64,000 nucleotides of DNA from Massospora cicadina (lineage: Eukaryota > Entomophthoromycota > Entomophthoromycetes > Entomophthorales > Entomophthoraceae). Numbering within the stretch: position 1 is the first letter of the stretch; every line of letters begins with the position of its first letter. Below the pieces are notes generated by a model. It saw only the letters and a program-made list of their open reading frames with translations, ran no database searches and was not told the DNA's origin. A program made the translations under genes and the position numbers. The DNA is taken from NCBI GenBank assembly GCA_022478985.1, contig JAKSZP010017374.1, positions 1-64,000 of the forward strand. The letters run 5' to 3'. Shown here one piece after another: positions 11,011 through 21,019 of the stretch.

Positions 11011-11026
11011 GAGGGACTGCCTTAGA
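11011..11026. repeat. Target-site duplication of LINE-C1 (left)
   Basis: GAGGGACTGCCTTAGA, repeated exactly at 12,924-12,939 on the far side of LINE-C1. Confidence 0.93.
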
Positions 11027-11129
11027 GAACCTTTATTTCACTTTGATCAACTTTAAAAGCTGAATTTTGATTTTACAAAAAAATACAAAAACCAGCTGCT
11101 CAAATCAAGCATTTTATTCAAATGTCGAT

Positions 11130-12043
11130 GCTATTGATGCCTGCTGCCCTGGATTAGGGTGATGGTGTGCCGCCTTCTGGCATCCTTTGGCCCCACCAAA
11201 GCGTGTCTGGGCTGGCTCTACTAGCCCTCTCAATACCACCGGGCGTTATGTCCCATCTTGGGACTTAGCCCACCATCTTGCATGCTCACAGGCGGTGCTC
11301 CAGAGCCCTTTGGTGCTTCCTCAGAGCAACCTGCATTTTGGCCTCCAGGTCAAATATGGGAAACTTTTCCCATATTTGAGCGCAGCCATCATCAAAATGG
11401 CCACGACAGTTTTTAAACCCACCAGATACTGATTTTCGCCCTTTCAAGGTCTATTTTGACCTCAGATTTTGATCTGAGGCTAATGCAGCAGCAGCATTAA
11501 GCTGCCAATTATTTTCAAAAATATCCCAAATCCCACTGTTTGCATGCAGCTCCCAGATGAGGCCACTTTGGTGGTCCAGTTTGCTGGGTTTCTTTCATTT
11601 CTCTCCCCTGGAACGCCTTCACCATGAACTGACAGAGGGTTTGGACATTTATGGCGCAGACCCCATCTTGCAGTTTGTGGTTTCTAACAGGGTGTGTCAG
11701 TAGGCAGGGCCTCGCGCCTTTGCAATGATCTTCCCTTTCCATCAAAACACCCACTTTGTGATTCCCCCTGAACTGTGATCAGATCCGCACATAATCACCC
11801 TTTTTAGGCATGTGTCAAAAATGGCTGCACCATATGCCCCTTGTGCTTCAAATTGGGATATTCAAAACACAAGTGCCAGCAGCTTCTGCCTCCACAACTT
11901 CCACCGCTCCTCCTTCTGGCGTTAGGCTGGCTGCTACCTCACCCAAATTTTTTGAATGGGGTGCAATGCTTCCACCCCTGACCCCAGTTAATTCTGGCAC
12001 TGCTTTCAAAGCAGCAGCCAATAAAAATTTTAAAATTTTTTAA
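11130..12043 (+). pseudogene. LINE-C1 ORF1 with cysteine knuckle, broken
   Basis: The readable open part begins at 11,187 (81 codons). It contains LHFGLQVKYGKLFPYLSAAI, which parallels the ORF1 domain of the copy on minus at about 43.0 kb (LHFCLYVEYGHLSSYADKAI). About 600 bp further, the translation CTICPLCFKLGYSKHKC gives a CxxC...HxC knuckle homologous to ICPTCFALDLSKKTC in the other copy. Stops interrupt the frame in between. The proposed role, by family, is RNA binding. The domain also resembles LINE-A ORF1 in layout. Confidence 0.65.
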
Positions 12044-12335
12044 TAATTGTTGGAATTATGGAATCCTGAGCTGATGGCTGAGACAGTTTCAGCTGAGCTG
12101 CCATGGTCAATTGTTCGCAGCCAATCATTTTTGCCACTTCATTAACTCCAGTGGCTGGTCCAGCAATAGCCAATTTAAATCCATTTGAAGCGCTTGAATG
12201 AATTGACGTTTCATATTAGCTGTATAATGTTAAGCCCAATTTTGCAATGAAATAATTTTCTGTAAATCCTCCTGATTCAAGTCACCACCGTTTTAAAGCT
12301 AAAAATGGTCTCCCTCATATAGAAACATTAACAAA

Positions 12336-12731
12336 ATGGCGGTAGAGGCAGCAGCTGCTCCCTCCAACACCCTCCTCCACCAACATCTTCATGGGGCGAT
12401 GGAACCCCTTGTTGAGGGTATTCCCATCCCAAATTTCACCCATGATTTTGATGAGGATGCTAAATACAAAATTGAGGATCTCGCTTTTGGTGCAAGCTGT
12501 GCCTGCAATGATGCAGCAAAACCTCTCTTTTTGACCCCAATTATCCCCAAACCTGCCAGTGCATCAAGTCTTTCACTTGTGTACCTGCTCTCATCACTTT
12601 TGATGAGCATCAACTTTCTCAATACGTTGAGGCAATGGACACCGCCGGCCTCATTAATGAAGAAACCCCCCAATTATACATCCTTATGCCGCATGTTGCT
12701 GATGCCCCTACCCCTATGCTGTCTTCTATAG
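12336..12731 (+). CDS. LINE-C1 second open frame, unknown product (131 aa)
   Basis: An uninterrupted frame starts MAVEAAAAPSN and contains GAMEPLVEGIPIPNF and TPIIPKPASASS. Parts of it recur in the minus copy at 50,551-51,104 (the GVMEPLVEGIPIS-like segment) and at 43,793-44,052 (TPIIPKPSSALS), so the coding segment belongs to the element. The end of the frame at 12,650-12,731 is out of register with the other copy, which continues to an HQLKWAPDKSF segment, suggesting a frameshift here. I do not recognise a domain. It may be the C-terminus of ORF1. Confidence 0.5.
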   Translation: MAVEAAAAPSNTLLHQHLHGAMEPLVEGIPIPNFTHDFDEDAKYKIEDLAFGASCACNDAAKPLFLTPIIPKPASASSLSLVYLLSSLLMSINFLNTLRQWTPPASLMKKPPNYTSLCRMLLMPLPLCCLL

Positions 12732-12923
12732 TCCTCCAGCTAAAGTGGGTGCCGGAAAAAAGTTTCCCCAAAGCATCCTCACCTTTCTATATGGCTTCCT
12801 AGGCTGATAACTTAGGGGCTATATTAGAAAAAAATTTCTAATAATCCCTTTATTTGGCTCATTTGCAAATAAAGATGCGTGGCAGCTCCCCTATTTGGGT
12901 TGGGCACCACTAGTGCTAAAAAA

Positions 12924-12939
12924 GAGGGACTGCCTTAGA
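12924..12939. repeat. Target-site duplication of LINE-C1 (right)
   Basis: Second exact copy of GAGGGACTGCCTTAGA, immediately after the A-run of LINE-C1. Confidence 0.93.
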
Positions 12940-13197
12940 ATATGGCTTGTGTCACTAATCAAAAAGCTTAAAGTCTAACGCACCTAAAGTGCATTTGCAA
13001 ACCCTCATATATAAAGAAATCAAAAATGAACACGGTTTTGATAATCAGACTGACAATCAGTTGAACCCAGAGGACTGTGCCTATATATAGGGCTTCCAAA
13101 TTTGGCGCAGACTCCAAATTTTTATAAATTTTTAAATATTCTAAGCTCTAAACTTGCACCGTAGATAATTAATTGACTTAAACAAGTCTAGCGCAAT
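12940..13197. other. Spacer between two LINE-C insertions, no gene
   Basis: This AT-rich stretch carries only short frames. It separates LINE-C1 from an inverted LINE-C fragment, so it forms the loop of a potential inverted-repeat hairpin. Confidence 0.6.
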
Positions 13198-13210
13198 TTC
13201 ATGACCTTTT

Positions 13211-13487
13211 TTAGCACTAGTGGTTCTCAATCCAAAAGGGGGAGCCGCCACGCATCTTTATTTAAAAATGGGCCAAACAAAGTGATTATTAGAAATAAAA
13301 AACTCCTAATATGGCACCTCAGCTAACATCCTAGGAAGCCATATCAGAAGGCTAGGAAGCTTTGGGGAAACTTTTGTCCAACGCCCACTTTAGCTGGTGG
13401 ACCATGGCGGACAACATTGGGGTAGGAGCATCAGCGCTATGAGGCATAAGGAGGTATAATTGTGGGTTTTCTTCGTTGATGAGGCCG
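13211..13487 (-). mobile_element. LINE-C fragment, 277 bp, 5'-truncated
   Basis: The sequence is the reverse complement of the last ~280 bp of LINE-C, ending in CACTAGTGCTAAAAAA on minus. Imperfect 13-bp duplications flank it (TTCATGACCTTTT at 13,198-13,210 and TTCATGATCTTTT at 13,488-13,500). The common 3' end and variable 5' end are the hallmark of target-primed reverse transcription. Confidence 0.9.
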
Positions 13488-13559
13488 TTCATGATCTTTT
13501 TAAGGATTGAAGAGATCTCATCTCTGAATTTTGTGTATTTAAGCGGTTCCTGCTAAGTA

Positions 13560-16050
13560 AAAATCTTTATTAATACCCCTTGAGTTTCTTATTTTTGTTT
13601 AGGCAGGATATTATTATATATGCCTTTACCCTGAGCCAAGAAACTGAACTCAGTCACTTGGTGGAACTCCTCTTTGCCCTCTCCTGGGGTCAAGTGGCAT
13701 TGTTAAGGCTAAGTATCACCTTAACCTAATTCAATATCTGATTCACCCTCAAAATAGTGATATGTGGGCATCCTGAGTCCTATCTGGGGTATTTTCTGGT
13801 TTGTGGACAATTACCTGGATGATGTTACCCATTGCTTTTGTCAACTAATGGAACAATAGGTTACAGGTGGCAGAAGATCTGTGAAGTCACAAGTGCAAAG
13901 GAGGTCCTGGAGTCTACTAGATACAGGGCGTTCATATGTTGCAGTGGTTAAGAGTCACAAACGTGGATTGTGATAGTGTTAAAACTCCTATTAAAATTGT
14001 ATTCTGTAGGAGATTCAGGTGGACTTGCTCCTCTATAATCCAGTTCTGGTCGGCCCCTGATAGAGGCAGCTATATACTGGTGATGAATAAGGAGAAGTCA
14101 GGTGTTGTGAGCTTTGCCAGTCTAAGATGGCCACCTAAGTGCTACAAGATAGGCATGGGTTTTGATCGAGGATTCATAGCTATAAGGGCGACATTTTCTG
14201 TCCAGAAGTAGTTGCCTCCAAACTGATCATATTATGCATTGTGTTCATTAGGTGAATGTGAGTCTCTTGTACAGCAGTGATGTTAATCTACACTAATCTA
14301 AAGTTTTGACGGAGGTGGTCTCCCACTAATATCCTGCAAAATATTTAAGTTTATGGATTTCAGGTCCAGGGTACTTCCAATGGACTCATAGCTGCTTCAC
14401 TCTTCATCCTGGAAAATTGATAGTGCTTAAACCTGAAACTTAAAGGAGGCTAGTTTTGAGTCCCTTTTAGCTTGACTGTTATTTTTAGGGAGCTGAGTGG
14501 AGCGCCAGGGTGGTTGAAGGGTAGCTGTAGAAGGGGTGGCAGAGGATTATAAGAACCAATCAAGGATGCTGCCCCTGCTTTGTTGCAATGGAGGTTCCTG
14601 AGGTTGCTCAATGGTGACCTCAAAAGTATCTCCATTAATAAATATGAGTCCATACTCTCATCCTTCAATACTACAGAGGCTCTTTTCAGGATGCGTGGTA
14701 TAGGGGGAGTAGGTCTTTCTTAAGTTATTGTGTCCACCACAGTTTGTAGATTGTCAGTCGTTGTTGATAAGCTGAGTTTCATTTGGAGATACTGTTTGGT
14801 GCAGGAGAGTGCTAGTGGAGACTGGTGGGGGTGCGTTGGAGTGCTGGGTGGAGGTGGCTGACAATGGCTGCCTTGTGGGGATGCCTTATGCTTAGCAGGA
14901 GAAGGTGTTGACTCTTAAATAATGGAGGGTGTACCCACTGGGAGAGGGGTTTGGGTCCCAATTGTATGTGAATCTACTGTTAGCACTGCAGTTTCAACTG
15001 CACAACAAAGAACTTCAGTGGTATGATCCTGAACTGGGACCCATTGTATGGTCTGTGAATTGCTTCTGCAGACATATGGGAACATTTTTAGCATGGGTTA
15101 GGCCACTGGGTGGTGGCTGAGAGGGCTTGCTTTTAAGCTATGAAGCCATTATACAGGTGTCCAAGGACATTACACCATGAATAATGGGGGCAAGTTTGGT
15201 CAGGGTAACAAAGAAGATCTCCGAGAATGACCTGATAACTGCCACATAAGGAATCACTTCTATATTGTGGGTCACAGTGGGGGAGGTGATATATGAGGCC
15301 CTTGCCAGGAAGGCTCTTTGAGTGGGAGCATAGTAAGAGGGCATACTAAATTCTACTGAGAGTACAGACCCAAATTCTATTAAACTACAGTTGAACTAGT
15401 TTAAGTAAATTATAATCAATAGTTGGGAGGTTGGAAAACGTAACTCATGATATTTCTCTAGGTGAGAACGTGTGCAGGAGATATAGAGAGATATACTTAA
15501 AAGAACAACCTGAAAGGTAGCAGCATGGTCATCAAGAGCAGCTTCAGTGAATATCACATCAATGTAGTGTCCCTCCACTAATTATGGATGGTGGTGTTAA
15601 TATGGAATATCTCTGAAATTTCTGTAAAGTATGAGAAGTAATCCTCTGTGTAGTATTCAATAGGATTATGCTCATGGTAAAAGTGAATTGCATGGAAGAG
15701 GAATGAATGAGGTAGATCTTTTTGCGCTAAAGCTTCTACCCATTTTTATTTACATCAGCAATAAAAGCCACTTCACAGGGATGATCTTTAGGTATTATTG
15801 GTGCAAGGGCTTACCCAAGCCTAGTAGCCCCTTGGTATACTTATGCTTGCTTTGAGCTAAAATATCAGGTAAAATTAAGTAGGTGGTGAGCGCAAGTTTG
15901 TTGGGGTTACACTTTTGCTGAAGCACTTCAGTAGTTGCTGGTGGTCCAGGTGCTGGGGCAGTTGGTTGAGCATTAGCAGGTTGGTTTAGCATATTTAGAT
16001 CAGAATCAACTTTATCCAATTGGAGGGCACCAATTCATCACATTACAAAT
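13560..16050 (-). mobile_element. LINE-D: remnant with ORF1 and endonuclease start
   Basis: On minus, a translation near 14,200-14,340 reads INITAVQETHIHLMNTMHNM, which contains the QETH motif at the start of LINE endonucleases, preceded by a helix-like RDHLRQN-type segment. Upstream (higher coordinates) are protein-like frames that could be ORF1: 15,795-16,019 (starts MDKVDSDLNMLNQ), 15,396-15,578 and 15,138-15,344. No RT or 3' end is visible below 13,560, so the element is truncated. I found no target duplication. The family differs from A and C; a relation to B is possible. Confidence 0.5.
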
Positions 16051-16365
16051 TCATGATTTAAAATGTGATTTTCTTTTGGGTGAATTAATATATTAAACTC
16101 TCCAACTGATTGATACATCAGTCATTTTTAGCTTGAGATAAGTAATTAATAACTTGAGAGGTGCCATTAAAGGGGTTTAAATGGGACATATGCGATTAAA
16201 AACTGGTGCAAATCAGTGAATTTTAAATTTATTAGTTTCCTCAATAACTAAATTTTTGTCCTGATTTATTGATTTGCAAACCATATTGGTCATCTGATCC
16301 AACACTATAGGTGATGGTTTAATAATAAACCTTTTAAGAATTGCCTCTTATGATGGGATCCAGAA

Positions 16366-16376
16366 TTTTTTTTTTT
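16366..16376. repeat. T11 run, possible minus-strand retroposon tail
   Basis: Eleven T residues follow CAGAA. On minus this could be the A-tail of a retroposon whose body lies above 16,377, but no duplication was found to prove it. Confidence 0.35.
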
Positions 16377-16741
16377 GGTGATAGTGGTGGGATGAACTAT
16401 CCAACTTAACTGGTGAGGAGAGTGCTTGGAAGGGATGGGGTGCATCTAATTAATCTGACACGATTAAACTGCATGATAAATGCTCTCCATGGTAGGAGGG
16501 GGCCATCAGGTTGTTGGGATGTAGTGCACACTGATTTGGTGGGCGTACAGGTTCCAGAGATGCAAGATGGTAAGGCGACATTTGGTAAAGTGGCTGCATA
16601 TTCAGAGGTGGCTGTTTTTGCAGCTGCTGTCTGAGAGTGGGTGACTCTGGTTGACACTAAGGTTGATAACTGAGGGTTAATATTCTTGTAGGTTATGACT
16701 AGTTTATCTGAGTCAAGGAGTATTTTTTGTGGGCTTTTCAC
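16377..16741. other. Open frames on both strands, possible integrase-like scrap
   Basis: A 73-codon plus frame (16,413-16,634) contains WDVVHTDLVGVQVPEMQDG, reminiscent of the VHTDLVGP strand with the first catalytic aspartate of retroviral-type integrases. An antisense frame of 111 codons covers the same DNA. There is too little to choose between them, and neither is supported by a second domain. Confidence 0.3.
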
Positions 16742-17635
16742 CCATTATTGCTATTAGTTTTACAAAAGTTCTCTAGTGGAGCTAACTTTCACAATTGATT
16801 TGATTTTGTAATGTGACGTTTAGCAGAAAGAGACTCCAACTTCAATCTGTATATCAATTAACTTCTAACTTTATCAGCCTCATCACTGATAAAACTATAA
16901 CTATAGGTAAATTGGAGACCATGATGATGGAAGTTAATTATCAACATACAATGGATTCCTCACTACCTTGCAGGCGTTAAGCCTTAAGTTAAAAATTTAC
17001 CACAATTCACTTTGGCCCTGTGGCTCAGTAACTTAAATAACTTGATATATATTATTTCACTTTCCATGCTTTGGTGTAAAACAGTTTTTGTAAATTTTTA
17101 TTATTATGAGTAATGTCTTTTGCAAATTCTCATCCCTGTTGATCCAAGTGTCACTAGCTGAAATTACCCCAACCTCTAGGCACTAAGAATCTTGCCACTG
17201 CTAAATATTTATGCAAATGACCTGATATTCCTAAGTGCAGTAAATTATCAAATAGTTGGCATCAATGGAAATATCAGATTTTCAGATAGCACAAAATGAA
17301 GGGAGTGTCGTTTCAAAGTAATCTGGTTTTTTTAGTAGGCTACCATTTAGCACCATCAAGAAGATCCCCATCTTGCAATCTATAAAGCCATTATCAAAGT
17401 TAAGATTTTATGGTGTGCTTTATATATATTATAACAAAAACTCTTTTACAACCAGTTAGCTTAATATTATTTCCTTGTTTCCAGGTTGCTTTCCTCATAC
17501 AGTATACCTGTTGTTGTGCAAATCTACCTGTGCATTTGAAACCTGATGCAGTAGTTCCAATTTCAACATTTAATCTCACTATAAGCATTTTAACCACTGC
17601 AGCTGTTGAAAAGCTCAATGGCTAATATATACATT
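16742..17635. other. AT-rich, no recognisable gene
   Basis: Only short, overlapping frames occur (for example 17,410-17,625 on plus, whose translation is cysteine-rich but unidentified). This DNA is the target in which LINE-A2 landed and resumes after 22,943. Confidence 0.5.
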
Positions 17636-17650
17636 ATCATTTCTCTTGCT
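17636..17650. repeat. Target-site duplication of LINE-A2 (left)
   Basis: ATCATTTCTCTTGCT, repeated exactly at 22,928-22,942. Confidence 0.92.
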
Positions 17651-17744
17651 GACTTTTCTTTCTCGTTGCAAACACTTTTGCAACCCATTCAATTCAAGAC
17701 TACTTCTAGTTTGATAATCTCATAGAGGGGATTAGTCTGCGCCC

Positions 17745-19190
17745 ATGTCTGGGAGCAGCTGGGCAAGCAAGGCAAGAGGAGCAGGCGGAAGGCCCGCAGC
17801 CTCTAACATTCAAAAACGCCCCGGAGAATCCAGCGGAATAGAAAAAAATCTAAAAAACTGGCGGTCACAATTTCCCCAGAGATACTTGCGTGGCAAGCAC
17901 GATGCAACCAGTACATCAACACGCCACACTCCCAGCCACTTTCATCGGTGGAATTTGGAGTCCGTGTGTATCTGGACATCCAAAAAATGGCCTTATGGGA
18001 AAAATTTTGTGAAGATGTACACAAAATTTTCCCAACCGCGGTGTACATTGCACCTCACTCCATGTCACGCAGTTGGCTGGACATAGGTTTTGAAAGCAAA
18101 ATAGCAGCAGATGAGGCTGCAGTGGTACGCATAGTGGTTGACCTCCCCAAAGGGCAATGGGTCATCGAAACCAAATGCACCAGATGGACAAAATCAAACC
18201 AAATTTTCCTCACGTTTGACTTTTTGCCTACTATGGTAAAACATGACATTTTGGAGCAACACCTGAAAGATGGTCTCGCCATATACAGCGAAATACAATC
18301 TTTCAAAATGCAACGTTTTACGCTGATGCCACACCTGTGCACTGGCAAAGCAATCGTAGTTCTGACCCCAACTGAGGAGATCGCGAAGGACCTAACCCAG
18401 ATCCTGCACTCCACCTTTATTGATATCACAGGGCATACCACCCACCCATTCCGGGTAACCGTGGACAGCGCGCCCCCCCCATTTGCACCCACTGTGACAC
18501 GTTTGGCCATAAGGCGCATGCATGCCCCATCAAGGAGGGCATCATATTCCAAGAGCACCCCTCAGCGGCCATGGCCAGCGGAGAGGCGCACTATGAACCA
18601 ACCGCAAGCACCAAGGAGGCTTTCCCGTGGGGAGCACAAGGCTGCTACCTATTGGTAAAGCCCATCTCCCCACAGGAGTGGAAAAAGGCCAAGCAGGCCC
18701 ATAGGGCCACGGCCAAGGAAGTGACCAAGGCCACCACCACCATCCCACACTCACAACGCCAGGAGGACATGGAGACCTTTGTGGTGGAAGCAACTCAGGA
18801 ATCCATCACCCAATCAGATTGGGAGGCCCATGCTGAGCGGGCCACTCAATCTGAGGATCCGATGGGAGATTTGATCTCACCCAATTGCTGCACCCAAGCT
18901 CCAGTCAAAAACTGACTTGGGACCTATCCCAACCAAAAAAAAAAAATTTTGCCCCGCTCGACAGTGCACCGAACTTATCTGCACCACAAAAAATTCGTCT
19001 GACGTTGGGAAAACAAAAAGCGAAGGCCAAAGCCAATGCAACTCTTTCTGAAAAAATTAACAAAAACCCCAATAGCGTTGCTGCTAGCACCCATGCTGCT
19101 GTGAAAGTCCGTGGGGACCTGGAAGAGGCTGGTGGGCCTGGGGGCCCACCCCTCGCACCTAAGGTGCGATGGGGGAAACCTTCACTCTAG
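17745..19190 (+). pseudogene. LINE-A2 ORF1 (CCHC RNA-binding protein), frameshifted
   Basis: ORF1 starts at ATG 17,745 (MSGSSWASKARGAGG, basic and low complexity). It shifts frame near 17,940 into 17,948-18,658, which carries the ORF1 core (VRVYLDIQKMALWEKFCEDV, then SWLDIGFESKIAADEAAVV). A C8 run at 18,473-18,480 causes a one-base shift, after which the knuckle C-TH-C-DTFG-H-KAHA-C (18,484-18,525) is readable. An acidic, lysine-rich tail follows in 18,571-18,915 and 18,885-19,190. The intact ancestor would be about 480 residues. Its stop overlaps the start of ORF2 by 22 bases. Confidence 0.82.
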
Positions 19191-19870
19191 GGACGCTGAA
19201 TATTGCCAGACTTAAGGCCTCCCTGTCCCGGGCTAGGAAACTGAGTTTTTTACAAAACAATTTACCCGTGGATTTCCTGGCCATCCAGGAAACCCACTGT
19301 CCACGAGGTTCCAAGGAAGCTTGGAAAACAATGCTCCTACCATCCCTATCCTTTTGGTCGAAGCACTGTGGGGTGCTAATTCAGAAAACAATTTTTCAAA
19401 TTCACATCCTCAGAAACATTCCTAGATGGCTGAGTGCTCGTTGTCACCTTCTTGTGGGCTGATGTTGCGCACACAATCGTCAACATTTACGCCCCAAACG
19501 GTGCACATGAGCGTCAGGAATTTTTCTCATCAGTCAAATCCCTCCTGCTACCCCCTGATTCTTTTCTAGTTGGCGACATGAACTGTTGGCTAACCTCACC
19601 AATGGACCGGTGGCCGCCATCACCCCACGCCCCACAGGATCACATAGAACTAAGTATTCTAAAAGCCACCCTTGGGTTAATGGATGTGTTGCCGCGACAT
19701 GCCCCACTACTCAAAAACATGACACGTCCCCACATCCACAATGGCCAATTAAGGTCCATGACCCGCATCGACCTTATTCTAATGCTGGCAAAATTCCAAC
19801 CCACATCTCCCACTTCAAAACAACAAAAATGGAATTCTCTGACCACTGACTGGTCTCGATAACGTACCAC
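19169..19870 (+). pseudogene. LINE-A2 ORF2 endonuclease domain
   Basis: ORF2 begins MGETFTLGTLNIARLKASLS, the N-terminal strand of LINE endonucleases with the metal-binding asparagine. DFLAIQETHCPRGSKEAW follows with the catalytic glutamate. After a frameshift at about 19,435 come HTIVNIYAPNGAHERQEFF, FLVGDMNCW (the GD-x-N motif) and SMTRIDLIL. The S-D-H triplet is visible as MEFSDH at about 19,831-19,848 in another frame. All catalytic motifs can be seen, but in three frames. Confidence 0.85.
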
Positions 19871-21014
19871 TTACCCATCACAGTTGCAAAGGCCCCACAT
19901 TGGTGCAAAATCCGCCCCCCCAAGCTCGCATCACCAGGATTTTCCATGTGGGTGGAAGAGGCAACTTTGGCAAAATCATTTGTTGCACCATTTTGCGTGG
20001 ACCCCATTTCCACATGGGCAACTTTCAAAGAAGACACCATCCGCCACTATTGCCATCTCTCCTCCAGGCGCTCACGAGCCACATCAGCGGTTATCTCGCA
20101 CACGCTGGCAGAATTGGCCCACTTGGAGTCCAACATTCCAGCCACAGGATATAGCCCTGCATGGGGCTGGAAGTGAGCGGAGGCAGCTGCCCACCTCAAC
20201 GCACTCAAAAGGCAACACAAACATCGGTTTTGTGTCCAATACAGGGCCACATGCATCACTAAAGGTGACAAGTGCACCGCATACTTCTTTAAATAAATTT
20301 TGCACCACGCCAGAGCGTGGCCTGCACACAGGTGCGAAGACCAGATAATTCCATTGTGGACACACCGGCCAAAGTGGCAATCAAAACGCAAAGATATTAC
20401 TCCAAGTTATACTGAGCTGAATCAATTCAGCCAGCTGAAATGGCGGAATTTCTTGACTGAGCTCATATCTGCACCAATTCTGATACCCAGAAATAATGAA
20501 TTTAATTACTCTGAACAAATTATGGACAGCCATTTGTGGTGCGCCAAACTGAAAATGCCCAGGCCCAGATGGCATTCCATATGAGTTCTACAAAAAATAT
20601 TTTAAATATATATCCCCACTGCTGCTAGCCTCAATCAACCAAAGCCTGTTGGAAACGCGCCTCCTACCAGGAGGACATGAGGCCTTTACTGTCACACTCT
20701 TCAAGAAAGGGGATAGGCTTGACTTAGCCAACTGGTGCCCCATTTCTCTAACAAATACAGACTCTAAAATTTTAACCAAAATCATGGCTAACTGTTTAGG
20801 GACTGTAGCATCTGCCACCATCTCCCAAGAACAATTTGGTTTCATCCCCAGAAGGTCGATTTGGGATAACGTGCACTCTGTGGCTAATGTGTGTCAGTCC
20901 ACAGCCTCTGGGGCACTTGTATTCTTGGGCCAACAAAAGGCCTATGATAGAGTAAACTGGGAATACCTAAGGGCCTGCCTCCATCAATTCCGCCTACCCC
21001 CCCCCGCATTATAA
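19871..21014 (+). pseudogene. LINE-A2 ORF2: linker and N-terminal half of RT
   Basis: The linker (19,871-20,590) is spread over several frames. The RT begins near 20,570 with PGPDGIPYEFYK-like residues. The frame 20,649-21,014 then shows TRLLPGGHEAFTVTLFKKGD, ANWCPISLTNTDSKILTKI, FGFIPRRSIWDN and FLGQQKAYDRVNW. The last is the first catalytic aspartate box. A C-run at 20,997-21,005 shifts the frame before the next block. Confidence 0.85.
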
Positions 21015-21019
21015 ACTGG

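Larger units (their letters stand above)
11027..12923 (+). mobile_element. LINE-C1: complete ORF1-only (half-LINE) retroposon, 1.9 kb
   Basis: The 1,897-bp unit is bounded by perfect 16-bp duplications and ends in a short A-run after CACTAGTGCTA, as expected for target-primed insertion. It contains an ORF1-like region with a cysteine knuckle and a second short open frame. No endonuclease or RT lies between the knuckle (about 11,815) and the 3' end. It is therefore either a defined non-autonomous half-LINE or an internally deleted copy. The related copy at 41.6-43.2 kb has the same order without RT, which favours a genuine RT-less family. An AATAAAG signal lies ~60 bp before the end. Confidence 0.85.

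Noticed and set aside
13936..14211. Plus-strand 91-codon gene
   Set aside because: The minus strand here continues the LINE-D endonuclease region starting with the QETH motif, so the plus frame is most likely antisense.
18460..18500. Programmed -1 frameshift at the C-run before the ORF1 knuckle of LINE-A2
   Set aside because: In LINE-A1 the residues before the C-run are already in the knuckle frame, so the shift is not shared. An indel in a homopolymer explains it.
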